A DNA stretch of 64,000 nt from Saprospiraceae bacterium (GTDB lineage: Bacteria; Bacteroidota; Bacteroidia; Chitinophagales; Saprospiraceae). Within the stretch, counting starts at the first letter, position 1. Every line of letters begins with the position of its first letter. The stretch is taken from positions 4,030,001 to 4,094,000 of the forward strand of contig JADJXD010000001.1 of assembly GCA_016715985.1 (NCBI GenBank), read 5' to 3'. Below are positions 57,199-64,000 of this stretch, piece by piece. The notes under the pieces are model-generated. The model was not told the DNA's origin. It saw only the letters and a list, made by a program, of their open reading frames with translations, and made no database searches. The translations under genes and the position numbers were made by a program.

Positions 57199-59607
57199 TT
57201 ATTTTTTAATTCTTTGTTGTTCTTCTTCCAGACCGGATGTTCTTTTTCTGGTTTTACTGTTCATTTGTTTTCCGAAATTATAACTGAATGTCGCCCTGAC
57301 TCTTCGGCTGTCCCACTCTCCGTTGACGTTCATCTGCAGATCACCGAATGTACTGCTTCCGCTCCATACATTTGTTTTGAAGATGTCATCCACATTGACA
57401 GACAATCTGTACCGGCCTTCATCAAATTTTTTGCCAAATCCAGCACCCATTGCCCACATCTTATTCATGATAAAGGAGCCTTCCCAGATAGATGGGGTGT
57501 TGTACCAACCGGAAATTTCAGCATTCCACCCTTTGCCCATCTGATAAGTTTGCTGATGGTAAAGATTTAAAGAATTGACATTTAAATGAATCGTCTTACC
57601 TTCTCCGAAATCTGCTCTGTTTCTCGTATGCACAGCGTTGACATTGGTAAACGTACTCCATTTTTCTGAGATGGAAACCGGTGCACTGATACCTACAGAA
57701 AGTACTTTTCTGTAAGCAATGTTATCCCAGGTAATAAACGATCCTTTCAGACCGGAGATGTCCACCAGTCGGGTGATAACATCAGATGTATGGCTATAGC
57801 TGAGTGTTGTATTAAAACGGGAAGCAAATGTGTGTACCAATTGTATATTGTCTGTATATTCGGGATTGAGGAAGGCATTTCCTTTCTCAAAAGTCAACTG
57901 ATCCAATTGGAATTCAAATGGGTTCAGATCCTGATAATTAGGTCTGTTGATACGACGACCGTAGCTCAACTGAAAACTGTGTTTGTCAGACATTGTATAA
58001 GAAAAACCTAATGAAGGGAAAAAATCTGTATAACTTCTTTTGACCAATGTATCATTTTGAGGGACCATTGCAATCAGATCTCCTTCTGTATTGCTGTTTT
58101 CCACACGCAGACCTGCACTAAAGCCAGTTTTCTTAAACTTAATATTATAATTGATGTATCCGGCGTTTACCCATTCATCGTATTTAAACCTGTTGCTCAG
58201 ATTAATATTGAGGTTTTCTGTTTCATCTTCTATATTGTAAAAGTTGAAAATATTATCCGTTCGAACTAATGCGGATTTAAGTCCGGCTCCCATTTTACCG
58301 GCTCCGATTTTACGTTCATAATCCATTTTAAAAGTCGCAATGTCTATCGTGGTAGGAGTTATAATTCTGTTTTCATACTTACTTGTCACCCTTTCCAGGT
58401 CAGGTGTAGTATAAAAATTGGGTGTGTAACTATTATTGTCTTTGGTAAACCTTCCGTAATTCAGATCGATGTTGAAAGTAGTCTCTTTTCCATTATCAAA
58501 ATAGTAATTAGCGTTCAGATTGCGATTGATTGATTCGATCACAGCATTTCCATTATTTAGAAGCACAGAATCTATAGCAGTGTAAGTCGTATTACCGATC
58601 GTGGTATTCGAGACGTTATTCATTGTAAAATCATTATAATTAAATTCTGCAATCACGCCGATGGTACTCTTTTTGGACAGGTAGTAGTCAGCCGAAACTC
58701 TGGTATTGTAACCAATGGAATTATTGTTATTCCGGTTTTTGGTACTGAAACCCAGATTGTTTTGTAATCTGTCAAAGTTGTTTTCATTATAATTATTGCC
58801 ATTGAAATAACCGCTGGTTCCCATGATGCTGAACTTCTCATTTCGGTAATTCATAGTCAACCCTGAATTGAAGCCCGTAGTAACTCCTTGTCTTAGTGTG
58901 CTGTTGACTGAACCATTCAGACCGGCTTTGTTTGATTTTTTTCGTTTTATATTGATAATGCCGGCTGATCCCTGCGCTTCGTATTTTGCACCCGGATTGG
59001 AGATGATTTCGATGCTTTCGATATCATTGGAAGACATATTTTTGAGCACATTGGCAAGGTCTGCAGGTCGCAGCGGAGAAGGTTTGTCATCAATGTATAT
59101 CACCACACCGGATTTGCCCAGGAGCGTGATGTTTTCATTATTATCCACGAGTACACCAGGAGCTTTACGCAATAAGTTTAGTGCATCATCCCCGGTCGAG
59201 AGAACACTTCCTGCTACATTCAGAACTAATCTGTCTGCTTTTATTTCCATCAACGGCTTTTGAGCAGTTACCACGACCTCGTCCAAAGTAGCTGCGGAAG
59301 AAAACATAGATATGGTGCCGATAGATTTGTTTACATTATTTTCAACGGTAATCAATTCAGAGTTATAATCCGAAAGACCTATATATGATATTTTGATAAA
59401 GTAGTTTCCCGGATTCAGGTTTTCAAACAAAAAATGTCCATTGTCATCTGAATAAGTAAATTTTTGAACGGTAGAGTCTGCGGCATTGTGTAATACGACA
59501 TTGGCGAAAACTACCGGAGTTCCATTTTCAAGGACGCTCCCGTCTATCTTTTGAGCTGAAAGTTGAACTGAGAAAAGAATTGTAAATAAAAAGGTAAAAA
59601 GTTTCAT
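57199..59607 (-). CDS. TonB-dependent-receptor-like outer-membrane barrel protein
   Basis: The 802-residue product has a signal peptide (cut after LSAQ), a carboxypeptidase-regulatory-like domain (FANVVLHNAADSTVQKFTYSDDNGHFLFENLNPGNYFIKISYIG) near residues 20-95, a plug (ITLLGKSGVVIYIDDKPSPLRPADLANVLKNMSSNDIESIEI) near 150-230 and an outer_membrane beta-barrel (OMP_b-brl_3 type). It is not a SusC-length receptor and has no SusD neighbour. The ligand is unknown. No obvious regulator or transporter lies next to it. Confidence 0.9.
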   Translation of the reverse strand: MKLFTFLFTILFSVQLSAQKIDGSVLENGTPVVFANVVLHNAADSTVQKFTYSDDNGHFLFENLNPGNYFIKISYIGLSDYNSELITVENNVNKSIGTISMFSSAATLDEVVVTAQKPLMEIKADRLVLNVAGSVLSTGDDALNLLRKAPGVLVDNNENITLLGKSGVVIYIDDKPSPLRPADLANVLKNMSSNDIESIEIISNPGAKYEAQGSAGIINIKRKKSNKAGLNGSVNSTLRQGVTTGFNSGLTMNYRNEKFSIMGTSGYFNGNNYNENNFDRLQNNLGFSTKNRNNNNSIGYNTRVSADYYLSKKSTIGVIAEFNYNDFTMNNVSNTTIGNTTYTAIDSVLLNNGNAVIESINRNLNANYYFDNGKETTFNIDLNYGRFTKDNNSYTPNFYTTPDLERVTSKYENRIITPTTIDIATFKMDYERKIGAGKMGAGLKSALVRTDNIFNFYNIEDETENLNINLSNRFKYDEWVNAGYINYNIKFKKTGFSAGLRVENSNTEGDLIAMVPQNDTLVKRSYTDFFPSLGFSYTMSDKHSFQLSYGRRINRPNYQDLNPFEFQLDQLTFEKGNAFLNPEYTDNIQLVHTFASRFNTTLSYSHTSDVITRLVDISGLKGSFITWDNIAYRKVLSVGISAPVSISEKWSTFTNVNAVHTRNRADFGEGKTIHLNVNSLNLYHQQTYQMGKGWNAEISGWYNTPSIWEGSFIMNKMWAMGAGFGKKFDEGRYRLSVNVDDIFKTNVWSGSSTFGDLQMNVNGEWDSRRVRATFSYNFGKQMNSKTRKRTSGLEEEQQRIKK

Positions 59608-59835
59608 ATAAAAAAATATTTATAATTGGTAAATACTCATGAATGACGAGGATAATCATTTATTGGTTGCAGACAGTATTTTGGTTTTCTATCAAATGCT
59701 CATTTTAATAGACGAATGATATTTTATTCTATGATTTTGGATGCAACTATATTTTTTTGGGGTTTATTTGGCTAACTAGCTGACTGTTCAAACTCCAGTT
59801 AATTTTTTTTATTTAGGAAATTTGAAATGGGTTTG

Positions 59836-59843
59836 TATATTTG
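59836..59843 (+). promoter_or_regulatory. -7 element in the 59608-59966 intergenic region
   Basis: TATATTTG matches TAnnTTTG on the plus strand, 124 bases before ATG 59967. The 359-base region between the divergent receptor gene and this operon has no gene and no other clear signal. Confidence 0.4.
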
Positions 59844-59966
59844 TATATCTAAAATTGAAAATTAAGTAGAGAATAAATGACTAACACAAACCACACCCTG
59901 GTCAAAAGGACTTTCTTTCGTTTCATCCTTCATCAATGTTTTTGGTACATAATAAAAGTGTAGAAG

Positions 59967-60500
59967 ATGAAAACTGAATCTGAAAGAATTGACTCTGAAA
60001 TAATAATTAATTCTGAAAATAGAAAACAGATATATTATATCATTCAACTATCAATTGGAACAGAATTTTTATATTTTTTTATTGAATATATTAGACCATG
60101 TTTACCGGAAAATCTTATAGTTTGGAATGGAACACAAATAAAACTTATTGGACTTATAATTATTTGTATTGTGATTTTTAACTCAATTCTTATTACTAAC
60201 TATATAAACAAAATCAAACCAAATTTATCAATTTTTAAAATCGTAGGCTTGTCAGGATTTTTTATTCTATTGATTGAATTAATTTTTAAAGTAACTCAAA
60301 ATATATTTGTACTCCACAATGGATTAAATTTTGATGTAATAGAGATTTTGATACCTGTTTTAATAATAAGTATATTTGGTATGCTTATTTCTAACATTAG
60401 AGCTCATAAAATTAGAAATCAGAAAACTTTTTTTCCAATTATAATTTTGATTTCTTTTTGGACAATAATTGGACTTATAATACAGAATACCAGCCAATAA
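59967..60500 (+). CDS. Five-helix membrane protein of unknown function
   Basis: The 177-residue product has about five hydrophobic helices and a basic loop NIRAHKIRNQK. No family was recognised. It precedes a membrane/SRPBCC gene on the same strand by 66 bases. Base composition is more AT-rich than that of the housekeeping genes before it. Confidence 0.6.
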   Translation: MKTESERIDSEIIINSENRKQIYYIIQLSIGTEFLYFFIEYIRPCLPENLIVWNGTQIKLIGLIIICIVIFNSILITNYINKIKPNLSIFKIVGLSGFFILLIELIFKVTQNIFVLHNGLNFDVIEILIPVLIISIFGMLISNIRAHKIRNQKTFFPIIILISFWTIIGLIIQNTSQ

Positions 60501-60566
60501 TAAAGCAAAAGGAGTAATGATTTGTTAAACTGTAACCATATTAAGTTCTTAACAATATAAAAAATA

Positions 60567-61529
60567 ATGAAGATATCCGAAACACGAATAGACGAACCCT
60601 TTTTCATAGATTCAAGAAAATGGATTGCCATATTTGTGACATATGTTGTCACAGGAGCTTTGACAGTTTGGTCAATTTATGGGATCGGGGAATATGGAAT
60701 TGCTTTATTTATACTTATTCCTTTATTAGTAGGATTGCTTTCAACCACCATTTTAGGATATAAAAGAGAGATTACCAGAAAACAAGCTATACTTATTGGT
60801 TTTCAATCTCTTGCATTTATAGTTTTGTCACTAATCATATTTGCACTTGAAGGAGTTGTTTGTATTTTTATGGCGGCACCTTTTGCACTGCTTTTGACCT
60901 GGATAGGGTCTGTTATTGGACATCAAATCATAAATAAAAATCCAAACCATTCAGTGTTTACCGCATTAGTTTTATTCTTATTGATTCCATTTACTGCATT
61001 TAAAGAAAAAGACAGACCCCAAATCATAAAACCAGTCATTACAAAAGTTATCATAAATTCAAATAAACAAACAGTTTGGAAAAATGTAATTGCTTTTCCG
61101 AAACTCAAAGAACCAACAGAAACAATTTTTAAAGTTGGGATTTCTTTTCCAATTGAATCACGAATTGAAGGAAATGGAGTAGGAGCAACGAGATATTGTA
61201 AATTTAATACGGGTGAATTTGTAGAGCCAATAACTGAATGGAAAGAAAACGAACTATTAAAATTTAAAGTTATTGAACAGCCAATTCCGCTAAGAGAAAT
61301 TAGTTTTTGGGATGTTAACTCTCCGCATCTTCATGATTATTTTGTATCAACAGAAGGTCAATTCAAACTTACAGACCTTGAAAATGGAAAGCTAGAATTA
61401 GAAGGTACTACCTGGTATTATCATGATATAAAGCCTGATTTTTATTGGAGAATGTGGTCAAACTACATAATTCATAAAATACATAAGAGAGTATTAGATC
61501 ACATAAAAGAAATATCTGAAAATCAATAA
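60567..61529 (+). CDS. Membrane protein with C-terminal SRPBCC-like domain
   Basis: The 320-residue protein has four hydrophobic helices in residues 18-155, then a soluble 155-residue domain with VITKVIINSNKQTVWKNVIAFPKL and ESRIEGNGVGATRYCKFNTGEFVEPITEW, a SRPBCC (polyketide cyclase/START-like) pattern. Ligand-binding fits this fold but the ligand is unknown. The membrane-SRPBCC fusion is unusual. It stops 144 bases before the restriction-modification operon. Confidence 0.7.
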   Translation: MKISETRIDEPFFIDSRKWIAIFVTYVVTGALTVWSIYGIGEYGIALFILIPLLVGLLSTTILGYKREITRKQAILIGFQSLAFIVLSLIIFALEGVVCIFMAAPFALLLTWIGSVIGHQIINKNPNHSVFTALVLFLLIPFTAFKEKDRPQIIKPVITKVIINSNKQTVWKNVIAFPKLKEPTETIFKVGISFPIESRIEGNGVGATRYCKFNTGEFVEPITEWKENELLKFKVIEQPIPLREISFWDVNSPHLHDYFVSTEGQFKLTDLENGKLELEGTTWYYHDIKPDFYWRMWSNYIIHKIHKRVLDHIKEISENQ

Positions 61530-61615
61530 TCAATTTTTGATAAAACCAAATCAGATGATTGAACATCTTAGAGTATTCATATCAATATTCTTGAAAAAAA
61601 ATGTGAATTTTTTTG

Positions 61616-61670
61616 TGGACTTTTTATGTCCAATTCAAAAAAGCCCTTATCTTTGGACAAAATATGTCCT
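61616..61670 (+). promoter_or_regulatory. Two C-box-like palindromes and -7 element of the R-M operon
   Basis: TGGAC-N7-GTCCA (61616-61632) and TGGAC-N7-GTCCT (61654-61670) are centred 38 bases apart. TATCTTTG (61648-61655) is an exact -7 match and touches the second box, which ends 2 bases before the ATG. No -33 is present. Binding to box 1 could activate and to box 2 repress, as in controller-type regulation of type II systems. Confidence 0.65.
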
Positions 61671-61672
61671 GA

Positions 61673-61996
61673 ATGACCGCAATAAAAAAACATACAACAT
61701 TTGGAGAACAACTCAGACAACTGAGAGAAACTGCCGGTATGACTTTGAGAGAAGTTGCGGTAAATATTGATATTGACCCTTCACTACTTGCTAAAATAGA
61801 ACGTAGTCAAAGGCAACCTACAAAACACTTAATCAAAAATATAGCAGACTTTTTTAGGGTGAACGAGAAGGAACTACTAGATGAATTTTTAAGTGACCAG
61901 ATTGCTTATAAAATTTTGGATGAAGAAGCCGATTTGAATATTCTGAAAGTCGCAGAAGAAAAAGTTGCTTACATAAAAACATTGCGAAATGAGTAA
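61673..61996 (+). CDS. XRE-family HTH controller-like protein of the R-M system
   Basis: The 107-residue protein has a classic HTH (FGEQLRQLRETAGMTLREVAVNIDIDPSLLAKIERSQRQPT) and a charged C-terminal extension of about 35 residues, so it is somewhat longer than the usual 80-residue C proteins. Its stop lies inside the methyltransferase start (8-base overlap). The twin palindromes before it support autoregulation of the R-M operon. Confidence 0.85.
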   Translation: MTAIKKHTTFGEQLRQLRETAGMTLREVAVNIDIDPSLLAKIERSQRQPTKHLIKNIADFFRVNEKELLDEFLSDQIAYKILDEEADLNILKVAEEKVAYIKTLRNE

Positions 61997-63587
61997 AATA
62001 ATAAATATCAAACCATTCGATCAGGAACTGCCTACAGATTTTGCAGACAGGTTGGGTATTTATTATACACAGCAGGTAAGCAGTCAGCATAAGAAAGAAA
62101 AAGGTCAGTTTTTTACACCTTCTCCTATAGCCAGACTTATGGCTTCTTATTGTGACCTGACAAAAAAAATAATCCGGATCTTAGACCCGGGTTGCGGCAC
62201 TGCAATATTGACCTGTGCTCTGATTGAGCATTTGATTGAAACTCCTAACGACATTGAGCAAATTGAAATAGTTGCCTACGAAACAGATCCAGATTTAATT
62301 TCATTTTCTCGAATGGCACTTGATTACCTTAAAGAATGGCTTTTAAAACAAGGTATTAAACTCAGTTATGTTCTTCACATGGAAGATTTCGTATTAGAAA
62401 ATGCGAATGCTTTAAATAAAAATCAAATTCTGAGTTTGTTTGAAGAAACAAAAAAGGTTACAGCAAATTTTGACATCATTATTTCAAACCCACCTTATTT
62501 CAAACTTTCCAGTGACGATAAAAGAGCCATTGCTGCACAAAATTTAGTAAGCGGACAGTCGAATATATATTCCATTTTTATGGGAATTGCCGCAAAACTC
62601 CTGTCTGAAAACGGAGAACTCATTTTTATCACCCCAAGAAGTTTTGCGTCAGGCAATTACTTTAAAGCGTTCAGAGAGCAGTTTTTCAATACAGTTCAGA
62701 TTGAAAAGATTCATCTGTTTAATTCACGAAAAGATACTTTCAACCGGGACAGTGTTTTACAGGAAACAGTGGTAATAAAAGCAATCAGGGAAAAAATAGA
62801 TCCAAACAAAAAAGTACTGGTTTCTTCAAGTGCAGGAATTAAAGACATTTTTGAACCTTCTATAAAATACTTCAACTCATCGGAACTCATAGATCTAAAC
62901 TCAAAAGAGAAAATTTTGCATTTGCCCACAAGCGACAAGGAAGAAAGAATTTTGAATTTGGTTTCCGTCTGGGAAAATGTTTTGGCAGATTTTAATATAA
63001 AAATTTCAACGGGACCTGTTGTGTCGTTCCGTGCTTTAGATTTTATTCAAAACAATTATGAAAACGGGAAAGTGTTTTTAGCACCTTTGTTTTGGTTACA
63101 TAACGTGAACAAAATGGTTTTAGAATGGCCTAAACAACTCAAAGAAAAAGGACAATTCATAAAGATAGAAAGTAGTTCTCAGTCTTTGTTGATTCCCAAT
63201 AAAAACTACATTTTTTTAAGACGATTCAGTACTAAAGATGACAAGAGTAGATTGATTGCAGCCCCCTATTTCTGTAACTATGCGAAATCAGATTATATCG
63301 GAGTTGAAAATAAAGTTAACTACATATACAGAAAACACGGGCATTTAGATCGGGACGAAGTTGTCGGGCTTTGTGCATTGCTCAATAGCGAATTATTTGA
63401 CACTTACTTTCAGATTTTTAATGGCAATGTAAATGTAAGCGCTACAGAATTGAGAGAAATGAGATTTCCACCATTAAATAACATAAAAGAAATAGGCAAT
63501 AAAATCATACTTTCTAATGACTATTCAATCACCAATGTAAACAACATTGTCAATGAACTTTTTGTATGGGAAGTAATAATGAACTGA
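61989..63587 (+). CDS. Type II N6-adenine DNA methyltransferase, PstI/BsuBI-like
   Basis: The 532-residue enzyme has the start region GQFFTPSPIARLMASY, the AdoMet motif ILDPGCGTAILTCALIEHL near residue 60 and the catalytic NPPY (IISNPPYFKL) near residue 165. The C-terminal 200 residues are the target-recognition part. Such enzymes methylate the A of CTGCAG. It overlaps the controller gene by 8 bases and the endonuclease gene starts 2 bases after its stop. Confidence 0.92.
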   Translation: MSKIINIKPFDQELPTDFADRLGIYYTQQVSSQHKKEKGQFFTPSPIARLMASYCDLTKKIIRILDPGCGTAILTCALIEHLIETPNDIEQIEIVAYETDPDLISFSRMALDYLKEWLLKQGIKLSYVLHMEDFVLENANALNKNQILSLFEETKKVTANFDIIISNPPYFKLSSDDKRAIAAQNLVSGQSNIYSIFMGIAAKLLSENGELIFITPRSFASGNYFKAFREQFFNTVQIEKIHLFNSRKDTFNRDSVLQETVVIKAIREKIDPNKKVLVSSSAGIKDIFEPSIKYFNSSELIDLNSKEKILHLPTSDKEERILNLVSVWENVLADFNIKISTGPVVSFRALDFIQNNYENGKVFLAPLFWLHNVNKMVLEWPKQLKEKGQFIKIESSSQSLLIPNKNYIFLRRFSTKDDKSRLIAAPYFCNYAKSDYIGVENKVNYIYRKHGHLDRDEVVGLCALLNSELFDTYFQIFNGNVNVSATELREMRFPPLNNIKEIGNKIILSNDYSITNVNNIVNELFVWEVIMN

Positions 63588-63588
63588 T

Positions 63589-64000
63589 ATGAGCAAAATA
63601 GAAGAAGCACAGGAGATATTAAGAGCGATAGGACTGCCACCGGCACAGTATAATGAAATGGCGGCTTTGACATTTTTAGCAATTTGCAATATAAAAGAAA
63701 ATGACAAATGGCCAAAAGCAACCCGTCAAAGTTTAGGGGTTACAAAAGGTATTATGACTTTTGTTAACGACAATTACGGTAAAACTTACGCTCCAAACAC
63801 AAGAGAAACATTCAGACGACAAGTCCTTCACCAATTTGTTCAGGCAAGGGTTGTTGATTATAATCCGGATAATCCAAGTCTTCCGGTCAATAGCCCGAGA
63901 GCACATTATGCCTTGACTTCCGAAGTTCTGGAAGTGGTAAAAGCATATAAAACCAGAAATTGGAAGAAAGCTTTGCAAAACTTCATTGATACAGTTGGCA
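63589..64000 (+). CDS. BsuBI/PstI-family restriction endonuclease, 3' end cut by window edge
   Basis: The 137 visible residues start MSKIEEAQEILRAIGLPPAQYNE and contain GKTYAPNTRETFRRQVLHQFVQ and the NPDNPSLPVNSPRAHYAL block, which match the N-terminal winged-helix domain of BsuBI/PstI-type endonucleases. The catalytic domain lies beyond position 64000. The predicted target is CTGCAG. Expression would need prior methylation, consistent with the controller gene at the start of the operon. Confidence 0.88.
   Translation, partial: MSKIEEAQEILRAIGLPPAQYNEMAALTFLAICNIKENDKWPKATRQSLGVTKGIMTFVNDNYGKTYAPNTRETFRRQVLHQFVQARVVDYNPDNPSLPVNSPRAHYALTSEVLEVVKAYKTRNWKKALQNFIDTVG

Noticed and set aside
1..64000. 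rRNA or tRNA genes
   Set aside because: No cloverleaf with a T-loop GTTCRANNC core and no 16S/23S motif was found by reading.

Overview
The window is a stretch of chromosome from an AT-rich member of the Bacteroidota. Evidence: two very large secreted proteins with C-terminal type IX secretion (T9SS) sorting domains, a TonB-dependent-type outer membrane receptor, a Reg_prop/Y_Y_Y two-component kinase, a futalosine-pathway mqnA, and repeated matches to the Bacteroidota -7 promoter element TAnnTTTG. HYR-like, dockerin-like, PKD and kelch-like surface proteins together would fit Saprospiria-type organisms, but the sequence alone does not fix the family. No rRNA, tRNA, CRISPR array or prophage was seen.

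Layout. (1) 0-5.5 kb, minus strand: ABC ATPase, ABC-2 permease, a membrane-anchored M1 peptidase that looks like the second half of the same protein as the permease (split by a one-base frame change near an A9 run), and a LytS-type histidine kinase cut by the window edge. (2) 5.5-18.3 kb: accessory region. It holds an acyltransferase, an AraC-controlled oxidoreductase/outer-membrane cluster (7.4-12.6 kb), a TauE/SafE exporter, a possible group II intron scar, and four minus-strand single-gene units (YIP1-like, esterase, lipoprotein, DUF4304) separated by palindromic spacers. Two of the spacers in this region belong to one repeat family. (3) 18.7-23.9 kb: a 1425-residue T9SS protein, then two 222-bp-spaced REP-like units beside an IS200-like (RAYT-type) transposase. 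(4) 24-29.1 kb: a polytopic membrane protein and a tightly overlapping operon of a CobW-type GTPase, an alpha/beta hydrolase and MqnA. (5) 29.2-45.3 kb: a 2131-residue PKD/T9SS protein, a beta-helix protein, a DUF1003 protein, a 998-residue kelch-like protein and a hybrid-sensor/NarL two-component pair. The two-component operon and the kelch-like gene share an identical 15-base palindromic box at nearly the same distance from a -7 element.

(6) 45.4-59.6 kb: mostly housekeeping: an alanine-rich lipoprotein with signs of high expression, an ABC exporter, thioredoxin, DUF58, PPK2, an Hsp15-like S4 protein, bifunctional NAD(P)HX repair enzyme, a zinc-site-less sirtuin, a YfhO-like membrane protein, a glycosyltransferase and a TonB-receptor-like barrel. 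(7) 59.8-64 kb: two small membrane proteins, then a type II restriction-modification system of the BsuBI/PstI type (predicted CTGCAG), with a controller-type HTH gene whose promoter carries two GGAC-N7-GTCC palindromes. The endonuclease gene runs off the window end.
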